The notes: a model not told the origin generated them from the sequence alone. Positions 49,144 through 58,443 are shown, counted from the stretch's first letter. The stretch: 61,721 nt of DNA from a bacterium (GCA_016932385.1 JAFGCY010000021.1:1-61721), one strand, 5' to 3'. Program-made: numbers and translations.

Positions 49144-51630
49144 CTACTTCCGGCGGGGCTTTTGGGTGCGCGGCTTCGGAGAAGCGGCAGGCTGGCGCGG
49201 TCGTTGTGCCGCCCGCTTGGCGCGCGTGGCTTTCCGGGCGGCGGGCTTACTGCCCCGTTGCGCCGGAAATACGTGAGGTAACACCTCATCCAGATGATCG
49301 ACGTAAATTACAGTCATACCCCGCTTGATGTCGTCCGGTATATCGTCGATCTCTTTCTTGTTGGCCGCTGGCACGATAACCTTGCGCAGCCCGGCGCGCT
49401 TGGCGCCCAGTAATTTTTCTTTCAGTCCGCCGATCGGCAGGACCCGCCCCTTGAGCGTGATCTCGCCGGTCATCGCCACCTTGCTGGTGACCTTTTTGCC
49501 GGTCAACAGCGAGACCAGCGCCGTCGCCACCGTGATGCCGGCCGAGGGTCCATCCTTGGGGATCGAACCGGCCGGGAAGTGCAGGTGGATGTCGTGCTTC
49601 TGGATCAGCTCCGGGTCGATGCCCAGCATCTCGGAATTGGCGCGGCAGTAGGTCAGCGCCGCCTTGCAGCTCTCCTGCATCACGTCGCCCAGCTGGCCCG
49701 TGAGGATCAGCTGGCCCTTGCCGGGCATGAACGCCGCCTCGATCACCAGGATGTCGCCGCCGACGCTGGTCCAGACCATGCCGGTCACCACGCCCACCGC
49801 GTCTTCGCGCTGGGCTTCGTCGAAATCGAAGCGCGGCGTGCCCAGGTATTCCTTCAGAACCGCCGGCGTGTTGATGTTGACGCTCTTCAAATCGCCCTCG
49901 GCGATCTTCAGCGCCACCTTGCGGCAGATCTTGGCGATCTCACGCTCGCAGTTGCGCATGCCCGCCTCGCGGGTATAGCGCAGGGTGATCTCTCTGATCA
50001 TCGTCGGGCTGATCTTGACCGCCGCTTTCGCCAAGCCGTGGTTTTCCAGCTGCCGCGGCAGGATGAAGCGCTGGACGATCTTGACCTTTTCCAGCTCGGT
50101 ATAGCCCGCCAGGCGGATAACCTCCATCCGGTCGCGCAGGGCCGGCGGGATCGTGTCGAGCATATTGGCCGTTGCGATGAACAGCACCTTGCTCAAATCG
50201 AAGCTGACTTCGAGGTAATGGTCGCTGAAGCTGAAGTTCTGCTCGGGATCGAGCGCCTCTAACAGCGCGCTGCTCGGGTCGCCGCGCATCGCGTCGTGGC
50301 TGAGCTTGTCGATTTCGTCGAGCATGAACACCGGGTTTCTGGTGCCGGAGGTGCGGATGCCCTGGATGATCCGGCCCGGCATCGCGCCAACGTAGGTGCG
50401 CCGGTGGCCGCGGACTTCCGCTTCGTCGCGGACGCCGCCCATGCTCATGCGGATGAACTCGCGTCCCATCGCGCGGGCGACGCTCTTGCCCAGGCTCGTC
50501 TTGCCGACGCCGGGCGGGCCGACCAGGCAGAGGATCGGGCCCTTCACGCTGCCGCGGATCTTGTGCACGCCCAGGAACTCCAGCAGGCGCTGCTTGATCT
50601 CCTCGAGGCCGTAGTGGTCCTCGTCCAGGATCCGCCGCGCGCGTTCGATGCTGACCTCGTCCGGGCTCTCGATGGCCCAGGGCAGGGCGCAGAGCGTGTC
50701 GAGGTAGGTGCGGATCACGCCGGCCTCGGCGCTTTCGGGATGCATCCGCTCCAGGCGCTGCAGCTCCTCGCGCGCCTTGGCCTCGACGTCCTCGGGCATC
50801 TTCGCCTTGCTGATCTTCTCGTCGTACTCGCGCTGCTCGGCTTCCTTCGGATCGGATTCGCCCAGCTCGCGCTGGATGGCCTTCATCTGCTCGCGCAGGA
50901 AATACTCGCGCTGGCTCTTGGAGACCTCCTCCTGCACCTGGTGCTGGATCTTGGAGCTCATCGACAAGAGCTGGATCTCGCGCGCCATCAGCTCGTTGAC
51001 CTTTTCCAGGCGCTTGAGCGGCGGGATGATTTCCAGCACTTCCTGGCGCTGTTCGTCGGTAACCTGGATGTTGGCGGCGATCAGGTCGGCCAGCTTACCG
51101 GCCTCGCCGATATTGTTGGCCGCCACCAGGATCTCGGTCGGCTGGTTCTTGCCGATCTGGACGTACTGCTTGAACTGCTCGTTGACGTTGCGCATCATCG
51201 CCTGCGCTTCCAGCGTGTCAATGTTCTCCTCGGGCAGGGCCTGCACCGCCGCCTTGAAGTACGGATCTTCGGCCAGCCACTTGGTGACCCGGTAGCGCGA
51301 GAGCCCCTGGATCAGGATCCGGGCTCCGCCCTCCGGCAACTTCAGCACGCGCAGGATCAGCCCGATTGTCCCCACCTCGTAGAGGTCGGACGCACTGGGC
51401 TCGTCGACGTCCTTGTCGCGCTGCGTCAGCAGGCCGATCAGCCGCCGGCCCGAGATGACGGACTCGATGGCCGCCACGGACTTGTCGCGGCTGACGTGGA
51501 TCGGCAGAACCACGCTGGGAAACACCACCACGTTGCGGAGCGCGAGGATCGGTAACTCGCTGGGTAGCTCCCCCGATTCCGGTGGCATTCCGCCGGCCAT
51601 GCCGCTCGGATTGTGCTCACTTGAGGCCAT
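49144..51630 (-). CDS. lon: ATP-dependent protease Lon
   Basis: An 828-aa Lon of the bacterial type: N-terminal substrate-recognition domain (LPILALRNVVVFPSVVLPI), long helical region, AAA+ module with Walker A GPPGVGKTS (about residue 370), Walker B VFMLDEIDKL, and the S16 protease domain with the catalytic Ser in PKDGPSAGI (~694) and Lys in GGLKEKLLGA (~737). It degrades misfolded and regulatory proteins in the cytoplasm. The last ~40 residues form an unusual extension rich in Arg, Lys, Ala and Pro after the normal end (about VLPHVFPAQ). Start ATG 51630; the short leader has no clear SD. Probably cotranscribed with rlmB. Confidence 0.97.
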   Translation of the reverse strand: MASSEHNPSGMAGGMPPESGELPSELPILALRNVVVFPSVVLPIHVSRDKSVAAIESVISGRRLIGLLTQRDKDVDEPSASDLYEVGTIGLILRVLKLPEGGARILIQGLSRYRVTKWLAEDPYFKAAVQALPEENIDTLEAQAMMRNVNEQFKQYVQIGKNQPTEILVAANNIGEAGKLADLIAANIQVTDEQRQEVLEIIPPLKRLEKVNELMAREIQLLSMSSKIQHQVQEEVSKSQREYFLREQMKAIQRELGESDPKEAEQREYDEKISKAKMPEDVEAKAREELQRLERMHPESAEAGVIRTYLDTLCALPWAIESPDEVSIERARRILDEDHYGLEEIKQRLLEFLGVHKIRGSVKGPILCLVGPPGVGKTSLGKSVARAMGREFIRMSMGGVRDEAEVRGHRRTYVGAMPGRIIQGIRTSGTRNPVFMLDEIDKLSHDAMRGDPSSALLEALDPEQNFSFSDHYLEVSFDLSKVLFIATANMLDTIPPALRDRMEVIRLAGYTELEKVKIVQRFILPRQLENHGLAKAAVKISPTMIREITLRYTREAGMRNCEREIAKICRKVALKIAEGDLKSVNINTPAVLKEYLGTPRFDFDEAQREDAVGVVTGMVWTSVGGDILVIEAAFMPGKGQLILTGQLGDVMQESCKAALTYCRANSEMLGIDPELIQKHDIHLHFPAGSIPKDGPSAGITVATALVSLLTGKKVTSKVAMTGEITLKGRVLPIGGLKEKLLGAKRAGLRKVIVPAANKKEIDDIPDDIKRGMTVIYVDHLDEVLPHVFPAQRGSKPAARKATRAKRAAQRPRQPAASPKPRTQKPRRK

Positions 51631-51716
51631 ATTTAGTACCCAATAGGGTTTTCGTATTTTACCATTGCCGCGGTAGTATGCCAGTCGGATTTAACTTCGA
51701 TGCAAACATTGAGGAA

Positions 51717-51935
51717 TTACTCAATAATCCGTCCCTTGCCCTCGATCACCTCGAAATCCCGCCCCTTGCCACGGGTGGAGCGCCGCTGGCCGCTGGCCTT
51801 CTTCTCACGCCGGGCCGCCGGCCGGCTTTTCAGCGAGGCCGGGGTGAACAGCGGGGCCAGGATGTACCAGGCCAGCACCAGCGCCAGCCCGATCAGGACC
51901 CAGGACAACCCGCCGATGAGGAACAGCGCCAGCAT
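51717..51935 (-). CDS. small single-pass membrane protein
   Basis: A 72-aa protein with one N-terminal membrane segment (about 2-30, LALFLIGGLSWVLIGLALVLAWYIL), then a basic Arg/Lys/Ser linker and a closing GRDFEVIEGKGRIIE segment. Such short anchor-plus-basic-tail proteins occur beside many bacterial genes and I know no function for this one. TATAAC ends 8 nt before the ATG, the leaderless pattern. Located between lon (86 bp downstream, same strand) and the divergent secreted protein gene. Confidence 0.65.
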   Translation of the reverse strand: MLALFLIGGLSWVLIGLALVLAWYILAPLFTPASLKSRPAARREKKASGQRRSTRGKGRDFEVIEGKGRIIE

Positions 51936-51943
51936 TCTAGAAA

Positions 51944-51949
51944 GTTATA
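51944..51949 (-). promoter_or_regulatory. -10-like element of a leaderless start (TATAAC)
   Basis: On the minus strand TATAAC ends 8 nt before ATG 51935; no Shine-Dalgarno. Confidence 0.45.
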
Positions 51950-52032
51950 CCTTACGCGCGCCGGGTCGAAGTGAAACTTGAACTAAGTTACAGCCCTCCT
52001 ATTATCGGTAATTTTCCAGTATGGAGATGGCG

Positions 52033-53034
52033 ATGTTGACACGATTCCTAATTCCAATTGCGGCAGGAGCACTGGCGGTCCTGCTGGTTGGTGCCGCGCT
52101 GGCGCAGGGTCGCGCCGAGGGTCGCGGCCCTGGGCCAGGCGGTGGCAGGCTGGTGTATGGCGTGATCACCCAGATTGATGCGACACAGATTGTGATTGAA
52201 CCGCAGATTCCGCCGGATTTCGCCGACCGGATGGCCGAGACGGGCCGCGAGTTGCCCGAGCTGCCCGAGGAGGTGGTAATCCCCCTGGCGGATGACACGA
52301 AATACAGGCTCAACGGCGAGGAGGCCGACCGCGCGGCCTTCGGCGTCGGTGACACGGTAGTCGTGCTGCGCGGCCGTGGCGATGACGGGCCGGGTGCGGC
52401 ACGGGCGGTCGCCGATCCGGACAGCGCGCGCCAGTTCGCCGAGCGGATGATGGGCAACCGCGGCGAGGGCCGGCGTGGTCAGCAAGGACCGGGCATGCGC
52501 GGCGGCGGAGGAATGCAGGGCCCCGGCGGTGAAGGTCGCGGCGGCCGGATGGGTCCCGGTGGCGAAGGCCCCGGCGGTATGCTGGGCCGGCCGGTGTTCG
52601 GCGAAATCACCAAGATCAGCGGCGACCAGGTCACGGTCAAAATCGAGATTCCGGACTTCATCATGGAGAAGATGGATGAAGCGGGCCGCGAGTTGCCCGC
52701 GGACATGCCGGAGGAAATCACCCTGATCGTCGGCAAGCGCACGCGTTATATGTCCGGCGGCGAAATGAACGAAGCGAACCCGTTTAACGTCGGTGATGAT
52801 ATCGCGGCCATGACCCGGCTCAACATCAATGATGAGCCGGAAGCCCTGGTGATCAGCGACCTGGCTGGCGCCGAGGAGTTCATGGCGCGGATGCGGGAGC
52901 GTCGCGGCGGTGACGGCGGACCCGAGGACGGCGACCGTCCCGGGCGCGGCAGGCGCGGCGGGCGTGGGAATCGCGACGGTGGTCCGGGCGGCCCGGGGGC
53001 AAACCCCGATTGTCCGGTACCCCCGGCAGAGTAG
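52033..53034 (+). CDS. secreted protein with two copies of a small beta domain and Gly-rich linkers
   Basis: A 333-aa exported protein (signal peptide about 1-26, ending ALA-QG). Two homologous ~95-residue units: the first (about 39-140) with YGVITQIDATQIVIEPQIP...DFADRMAETGRELPE...VVIPLADDTKYRLNG, the second (about 190-285) with FGEITKISGDQVTVKIEIP...DFIMEKMDEAGRELPA...ITLIVGKRTRYMSG. This is the pattern of small OB- or SH3-like beta barrels (DUF5666-like). They are joined and followed by Gly/Arg/Met-rich low-complexity stretches. ATG 52033 has GGAG 6 nt upstream; ATG 52021 is in frame. A strong terminator follows. Function unknown. Confidence 0.72.
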   Translation: MLTRFLIPIAAGALAVLLVGAALAQGRAEGRGPGPGGGRLVYGVITQIDATQIVIEPQIPPDFADRMAETGRELPELPEEVVIPLADDTKYRLNGEEADRAAFGVGDTVVVLRGRGDDGPGAARAVADPDSARQFAERMMGNRGEGRRGQQGPGMRGGGGMQGPGGEGRGGRMGPGGEGPGGMLGRPVFGEITKISGDQVTVKIEIPDFIMEKMDEAGRELPADMPEEITLIVGKRTRYMSGGEMNEANPFNVGDDIAAMTRLNINDEPEALVISDLAGAEEFMARMRERRGGDGGPEDGDRPGRGRRGGRGNRDGGPGGPGANPDCPVPPAE

Positions 53035-53064
53035 CTAACCTGTTAATCCCTACCTCCCATAACA

Positions 53065-53095
53065 CACCCCCTCGACCGAGGGGGTGATCTTTTTC
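53065..53095 (+). terminator. rho-independent terminator after the 52033-53034 gene
   Basis: CACCCCCTCG / CGAGGGGGTG form a 10-bp stem, followed by ATCTTTTTC. Confidence 0.88.
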
Positions 53096-53208
53096 TAATT
53101 CCCATGGTGCTGGCAACGGGGGATGACCGAACAAGAACCGCCGGTCCTGGTCAAGTACAATGGGAGTGAAACCGCCCCGGTGGACGGCCGGGCGATGAGG
53201 TGGGTAAC

Positions 53209-55668
53209 ATGCGCTGGCCCTGGAATTCTCAGTTGCTGTTCTGGGTAGGCATCTTCTGTCTGGCCGCCTGCGGCGGTTCCGCCGGCAGCACCCCGGATTG
53301 TGCCAAAACAACGGCGGCGCTGGTTGATGCTGGCGATAATCCCGTCCCGGCCCGGTCGGCGGCGGTGGCCTACGGCCCGCCGGACGGGCCCTACAACCGC
53401 ATCACCGACCTCGCCGGCTTCGTCGATACGGCCGGCCGGCCCGTGCTGAGCTGGACCGAACGCCTGGCCGGCGACGGCAACAACGACGGGCTGGTCACCG
53501 CGGCGGACATTACGCCGATCGGCTTCAACTTCAACGCGGTTCCCACCCCCGGCTCGCCGGCGGCGGATGCCGACTACAACAACGACGGCTTGGTCTCGGT
53601 GGCCGACATCACCGTGCTTGGCCAGCAGTGGCAGGCCTCCCTGGCCGGCTACGCCGTCTGCTCCGGCCCGACCGCCGGCGGCCTGAGCGAACTGGCGCGG
53701 CTCGAGCGCGCGGCGCAATTCACGGCGCCGGCCGCCACGGACGGACAGCTGCAATGGTCCTGGACGGGCGAAGCGCTGGCGGAGCCCACGGCGTTTCGCG
53801 TCCAGCCCTACGACGCCGGCGACTCCCTCGGCCTGGCCAGCGAGGACGCGATCACGCTCGATCCCGCCCAGGCCGGCAACATCCCGCCGCAGATCACCCT
53901 CGGCCCGGCCGCCGATCCCAGCCCGTTGACGCTGCCGGCCACGGCGGAGCTGAGCGTGGCCGCTCAGGACCTCGACGGCGGCCCAGCGCCGCTGACCTAC
54001 TTCTGGGAGCTGGTCGACGGCCCGGCGGCGGTCGGCTTCTCCGACAACGGTACCGCTACCGCTTCCACGACCACTGCCACTTTCACCGCGGACGGGTCGT
54101 ACCAGCTGCACGTTACCGTCAGCGACGGCGAGGACACCGCCAGCGGCGACCTGGCCCTGGCGGTCGATCCGCCCGGCGGCGTGGACGCGTTGATCCCCGC
54201 CGAGTACCGCGTCGACTGGCAGCCGGGCATCCCCGGCGGCATTCCGGACTATCCCGCCGGTATCAGCGTGACGGACTACGGCGCCGTCGGCGACGGTAGC
54301 ACTGACGATACCCAGGCGTTCCTCGACGCGATCGACGCCGCCCAGGAGGGCACCGCGCTGATCATCCCCGCCGGCACGTATTACCTGAACGGCACCCTGC
54401 AGATCATGAAGGGCATCTGCCTGCGCGGCGCTGGCTACCAGTCCACCGTGCTGGAGTTCCACAACGACGGCGACTGCATCGAGATCAAGGGCTGGTGGCC
54501 CAACAACTGGCTTCCCGTCACCAGCGGCTATGTTAAGGGCTCGACCGAGCTGACCGTCGAAGACGCATCGGAGATCGAAGCCGGCGACATTATCGAGATC
54601 CAGCAGGAGAACGACTACAACGTCTACCACACCGGCGAAGGCACGGGCTGGCTGGCGGAGAGCGCCGTCGGGCAGCTGTTGCCGGTCACCGCGGTCAACG
54701 GCAACACGCTGACGCTGGGCCGCCCGCTGCACTACAGCTACAACCCGGCCTGCAACCCCGTTTACGCCCACCGCACGGTGGTCACCGGCGTGGGCGTGGA
54801 AGACCTGACTATCGACCGCCTTACCGCCGTCACCAGCTACAACAACATCGAGCTGACCAGCGTCGCCTACTGCTGGGTGCGCAATGTGATGAGCAAGATG
54901 TGCGGCACGGCGCACGTCGGCGTCAGCCGCAGCCTGGCCTGCGAGATCCGGCGCTGCGGCTTCGACAACGCCTGGGTGGACGGCGGGGGCGGCCAGGGCT
55001 ACGGCACCTCGGTCGGCACCCACGCCACCGACAACCTGGTCGAGGACAACATCTTCCGCCAGCTGCGCCACTCGATGACGATCCAGGTCGGTGCCTGCGG
55101 CAACGTGATGGGCTACAACTACTCCACCGAGCCGGACCGCTCGGACGTTTGCCCCGGCTGGCCGTCACCCTGCATCTGCATCCACGGCCACTACGGCCAC
55201 AGAAACCTGTTCGAGGGCAACGTGGTGCAATTGGCCAGCATCGACAACTGGTGGGGTACCAACGGCCCGACCACGCTGTTCCGCAACCGCGTGGAGCATC
55301 TTTTAAAACCCGGCGACACGGCCAACTACTGCCTGTCGATCCAGGAAAACAACCCGCGAATGAATATCATCGGCAACGAGCTGGGCACGGCGGATCCCGC
55401 GTCCGAGGCCAACAACCCGCTGAGCATCAACGAAGATGCGATGACAACGATCATCCTGCACGGCAATTATGTCTACCAGGACGGCAGTCTGCAGTGGGAT
55501 CCGGCGATCGCGAACCACAACCTGCCGGCGTCTCTGTATCACGAAACCAAGCCGGAGTTCTTCGGCACGGCGGCCTGGCCCCCGATCGGCGGCGACATCG
55601 CGCCCACCACCACGACGATCCCGGCGCAACTGCGCTTTAACTCCGGCGAGTGGATCCCGAGCGGGTAG
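53209..55668 (+). CDS. lipoprotein with dockerin-type repeats, PKD-like domain and pectate-lyase-type beta-helix
   Basis: An 819-aa lipoprotein (lipobox LAAC, Cys 21). Two dockerin-type loops, DGNNDGLVTAADI (89-101, then TPIGFNFN) and DYNNDGLVSVADI (122-134, then TVLGQQW). A PKD/Ig-like domain follows (about 225-325; LSVAAQDLDGGPAPLTYFWEL). From ~345 a right-handed parallel beta-helix of the Pectate_lyase_3 type begins with ISVTDYGAVGDGSTDDTQAF and LIIPAGTYYLNGTLQI, and later shows repeated N-rich turns. Probably a surface polysaccharide-active or -binding enzyme; substrate and catalytic residues not identified. Start ATG 53209 follows GAGG; GTG 53200 is the alternative. Confidence 0.82.
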   Translation: MRWPWNSQLLFWVGIFCLAACGGSAGSTPDCAKTTAALVDAGDNPVPARSAAVAYGPPDGPYNRITDLAGFVDTAGRPVLSWTERLAGDGNNDGLVTAADITPIGFNFNAVPTPGSPAADADYNNDGLVSVADITVLGQQWQASLAGYAVCSGPTAGGLSELARLERAAQFTAPAATDGQLQWSWTGEALAEPTAFRVQPYDAGDSLGLASEDAITLDPAQAGNIPPQITLGPAADPSPLTLPATAELSVAAQDLDGGPAPLTYFWELVDGPAAVGFSDNGTATASTTTATFTADGSYQLHVTVSDGEDTASGDLALAVDPPGGVDALIPAEYRVDWQPGIPGGIPDYPAGISVTDYGAVGDGSTDDTQAFLDAIDAAQEGTALIIPAGTYYLNGTLQIMKGICLRGAGYQSTVLEFHNDGDCIEIKGWWPNNWLPVTSGYVKGSTELTVEDASEIEAGDIIEIQQENDYNVYHTGEGTGWLAESAVGQLLPVTAVNGNTLTLGRPLHYSYNPACNPVYAHRTVVTGVGVEDLTIDRLTAVTSYNNIELTSVAYCWVRNVMSKMCGTAHVGVSRSLACEIRRCGFDNAWVDGGGGQGYGTSVGTHATDNLVEDNIFRQLRHSMTIQVGACGNVMGYNYSTEPDRSDVCPGWPSPCICIHGHYGHRNLFEGNVVQLASIDNWWGTNGPTTLFRNRVEHLLKPGDTANYCLSIQENNPRMNIIGNELGTADPASEANNPLSINEDAMTTIILHGNYVYQDGSLQWDPAIANHNLPASLYHETKPEFFGTAAWPPIGGDIAPTTTTIPAQLRFNSGEWIPSG

Positions 55669-55699
55669 CTAAGTAAAGTAAGACGGTTGACAGGTGTCT

Positions 55700-56617
55700 C
55701 TAAGCCCGTTTCTTACCTACCGGCAGTTCGCTGACGACCATCGCGATGACCATCAGGCCGCCGCCCAGGGCGCTTAGCGCCACGAACGGCTCGTTGCCCA
55801 GCGTCCAGGCGAAGACCGCCGCGAACACCGGTTCCAGCGTGAATAACAGCGCGGCGCGGGTGGCGGTCACCACGCGCTGGCCGTAGAGCTGCGCGATGTA
55901 GGCGCTGATCGTCGGAAACGCCGCCAAAAACAGGATCACCCCCCACAGCGCCCAGCCGCCGGCCAAAAAGCGCGCGCTAAACGCCGGCGCGGCGGACTGG
56001 CCGGCCAGCACGTCCCAGCCCCACTGCGCGGCCGCCGTCAGAAGCGCCAGCACGCCGATCACCGTGATCTGCTGGAAGTTGAGCACCCAGGGGTCGGTCC
56101 CATCCTCCATATAGCGGCCGGCGAGGATCACGTGGAGCGCGTAGGTCACGGCCGCCGCCAGCGTCAGCAGGTCGCCCGCGTTAGCGCCGCCGATGCCGCC
56201 GGTCAACAGCCACAGGCCGCCAAGCGCGATGCCGACCGCCGCGAGTTGCAGCCAGCCGGCCCGTCGGCGATACATCAGCCAGTTCACGAGCGGCACGAAG
56301 ACGATGAACAGGCCGGTGATAAAACCCGAGTTCGAAGCCGTGGTAATCGAGAGGCCGATTGTCTGCGCCAGGTAGAGCACCCAGAGGATCACGCCCAGCC
56401 AGAGGCCGTTCCGCCAGCCCGTGGTCAGCGGCACGCGCCGCCCCAAGAGCCACAGCCCGATCGCCGCGCCGGCGATGGTGAAGCGGTAGCCGACCAGCAC
56501 CACCGGGTCGATCTGGTCGAGGGCGTCCTTGACGACGAAGAACGTGCTGCCCCAGATCGCCGCCGCGTAGACCAGGGCGGCCTCGGCCAGGAACCGTTGT
56601 TGTTTGGTGTGCGCCAG
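55700..56617 (-). CDS. EamA/DMT-family transporter
   Basis: A 305-aa, ten-helix member of the drug/metabolite transporter superfamily, with two EamA repeats (AAAIWGSTFFVVKDALDQIDPVVLVGYRF near the N-terminus; FLAAFPTISAYIAQLYGQRVVTATRAALLFTLEPVFAA in the second half). Substrate unknown; relatives export amino acids or metabolites. The start is uncertain: TATACT ends 6 nt before a CTG at 56617, which would make a leaderless CTG start, whereas an in-frame TTG at 56647 lies upstream of that box. The family N-terminus fits the shorter form. Convergent with the beta-helix lipoprotein; alkaline phosphatase upstream on the same strand ends in its own terminator. Confidence 0.85.
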   Translation of the reverse strand: MAHTKQQRFLAEAALVYAAAIWGSTFFVVKDALDQIDPVVLVGYRFTIAGAAIGLWLLGRRVPLTTGWRNGLWLGVILWVLYLAQTIGLSITTASNSGFITGLFIVFVPLVNWLMYRRRAGWLQLAAVGIALGGLWLLTGGIGGANAGDLLTLAAAVTYALHVILAGRYMEDGTDPWVLNFQQITVIGVLALLTAAAQWGWDVLAGQSAAPAFSARFLAGGWALWGVILFLAAFPTISAYIAQLYGQRVVTATRAALLFTLEPVFAAVFAWTLGNEPFVALSALGGGLMVIAMVVSELPVGKKRA

Positions 56618-56623
56618 AAATTC

Positions 56624-56629
56624 AGTATA
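56624..56629 (-). promoter_or_regulatory. -10-like element upstream of the EamA gene (TATACT)
   Basis: On the minus strand TATACT ends 6 nt before CTG 56617. It would be within the coding frame if translation began at TTG 56647. Confidence 0.45.
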
Positions 56630-56676
56630 TCGCGGCTGGGCTGGCAACTGGCTACCGGCCCTGGAGAATAGAATTA

Positions 56677-56709
56677 GGCGGTTCCGGCTGGGTGTTAACC
56701 GGAACCGCC
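56677..56709 (-). terminator. terminator of the alkaline phosphatase gene
   Basis: GGCGGTTCCGG (56677-56687) / CCGGAACCGCC (56699-56709) form an 11-bp stem with an 11-nt loop; on the minus strand TAATTCTATTCT follows. It lies 33 bp after the stop. Confidence 0.75.
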
Positions 56710-56741
56710 ATTCCGTCCCCCGGACTGGTGGGAGCTAGTAG

Positions 56742-58316
56742 CTATTGGACACCTAACCAGCCCGCCATAACCGCATAAATGTCGCAGTTGTCCACAATCC
56801 GCGTGCCGGTGTAGAGGCGTCCCTCATAAGAGGCGAAGCGCGCCGCGCTGTCTCCGCCAATGGCATAGATCATGCCCAGTTCGTTGGTGTGGTTTTGGCT
56901 GGCCCAGACCGATTCGCCGTCCGGGTATTGCCAGTTGTGCATCCAGGGATCAGTCTGGTCGCCGTTCTCCCAGGCCACCTGCTCGGGCAGGTCGCCTTGG
57001 CCCAGGGCGCTGCCAAGGCGGATGTAATGGGTATGGTCGGGCAGCAGGATCACCATCGTGTTGTCCAGCGTGATCGCGTCGCCGTCCTGATTGATCCAGT
57101 CGACCACGGCCTTGGCGCATTCCTCGGTGTCATACATCGCGCCGATGTAGCCGGCGAAGTCGTTGTCGTGGTTTTCCCAGTCCAACTCGCCCTGTTCCAG
57201 AATTAGAATAAAGCCGTTGGGATTTTGGCTGAGCAGCTCCAGACCGGCGACGGCGACCTCGGCCAGGCTTGGATTGGCCTCCTCAACCTGGAAGGACGGC
57301 TGGCCGGGCGTATCGGACGGGATCGGCGTCTCGAAATTTCCGCCCGCGCCGCCGAAGATACCGAAGACCTTCTTGCCGTCGGCGACCGCCTGATCGACGG
57401 CGTCCGCCAGGGCCACGCCGCCGTTGGCCCCGGTTTGGCGTTCGACTACGATGTAGTCCGGATTACCCTTGAGCGCATCCAGGTCATCCACCGGGCAGTA
57501 CCGGTCATTCGGCGTGCCGTCACCGTTTTGCGTGAACGTAGGATGACCCGCGCCGACGCAATAATCCGGTTGTGTTTCCGTAATGATTTCGTGGGCGATT
57601 TCACCATAGTTGTTGCGGTTCACATTATGTGCGAGAAACGCCGCCGGAGTGGCGTGACTGAATTGCACCGTGCTGCAGGCGCCGATCGCGCCGCCCAGCT
57701 GATTGCGGAAGCCTTCCAGGATCGTCGTCAGGCTGCCGTCCGCCGGATCGCCGGGCAGCCAGGCCAGGTTGCCGTCGTCGGTCTTGCGGCCCGTGGAGAA
57801 TGCGGTCGCCGCCGAGGCGGAGTCCGTTGCCGGCTCCTTGACGCCGTCATCCGGCGTAGCGCCCCACACGGGCAGTCCCTCGATGAAGTACCAGTCGCTG
57901 GCCGCCGGCCCGCCTTCGCGGGGCCGGGTGCCGCCGAGGGATGGGTCGTAGCCCACCAGCGGGTCGAAGCTGGCCGAGTTGTACTTCTCGGTCGACTGGG
58001 ACGCGCCGCGGACCTGGCCGGTGTTGCGTTCCCAGGCGTAACGGTCGTAGGTCGACACGTCCCAGGTGGACATCGGGGCCTGGTAGGGCCAGCTGTGGAA
58101 GCTCAGGCCCTTGTCCGTACCGTAGAGGTAACGGCTGGCGGCGATTTCGTTGTTGACGTGCATTCCATCCGGAATGATCAGCACAACGTTGTGCGCCGTG
58201 TAAGACGGGCCAGGCTCATCCTGCGCGCCGGTATTCATCGTGCTGCAGCCGGCGGAGGCCAAGAGCACCGCCGCGATGACCAGCCAGTGACTGACCTGTA
58301 TCAATCCCTTAAACAT
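56742..58316 (-). CDS. phoA: alkaline phosphatase lipoprotein
   Basis: A 524-aa alkaline-phosphatase-superfamily protein with lipobox SAGC (Cys 24), so anchored to a membrane on the outside. Active-site features: metal-binding Asp50 in LIIPDGM, nucleophile Ser166 in TDSASAATAFSTGRKT, the EQGELDWENHDND metal site, LLPDHTH, and NHTNE near the C-terminus. It hydrolyses phosphate monoesters to supply phosphate. SD GGGAGGAA before ATG 58316. Upstream CTTCAC direct repeats with an 11-bp period look like a PHO box, so phosphate control is likely. It ends at a strong hairpin. Related phosphodiesterase activity is possible. Confidence 0.9.
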   Translation of the reverse strand: MFKGLIQVSHWLVIAAVLLASAGCSTMNTGAQDEPGPSYTAHNVVLIIPDGMHVNNEIAASRYLYGTDKGLSFHSWPYQAPMSTWDVSTYDRYAWERNTGQVRGASQSTEKYNSASFDPLVGYDPSLGGTRPREGGPAASDWYFIEGLPVWGATPDDGVKEPATDSASAATAFSTGRKTDDGNLAWLPGDPADGSLTTILEGFRNQLGGAIGACSTVQFSHATPAAFLAHNVNRNNYGEIAHEIITETQPDYCVGAGHPTFTQNGDGTPNDRYCPVDDLDALKGNPDYIVVERQTGANGGVALADAVDQAVADGKKVFGIFGGAGGNFETPIPSDTPGQPSFQVEEANPSLAEVAVAGLELLSQNPNGFILILEQGELDWENHDNDFAGYIGAMYDTEECAKAVVDWINQDGDAITLDNTMVILLPDHTHYIRLGSALGQGDLPEQVAWENGDQTDPWMHNWQYPDGESVWASQNHTNELGMIYAIGGDSAARFASYEGRLYTGTRIVDNCDIYAVMAGWLGVQ

Positions 58317-58383
58317 GCTTTCCTCCCGACTTGGTTGGGTGCCTGGGCACCCGTAGTCTCAGTCATAGAAATAACGCCTGGAT

Positions 58384-58443
58384 GTGAAGCTAGCTTGAAA
58401 GCAAGCGAAAGACCCGCTAAGCACGCGTGAAGCCTCTGTGAAG
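58384..58443 (-). promoter_or_regulatory. predicted PHO box (CTTCAC direct repeats)
   Basis: On the minus strand CTTCACAGAGG and CTTCACGCGTG (58443-58422) are 11-bp direct repeats; a third CTTCAC is at 58389-58384. PhoB/PhoP regulators bind 11-bp direct repeats, and the GTTCAC-type unit is the form described in Streptomyces. The site lies 70-130 bp upstream of the alkaline phosphatase ATG. Confidence 0.55.
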
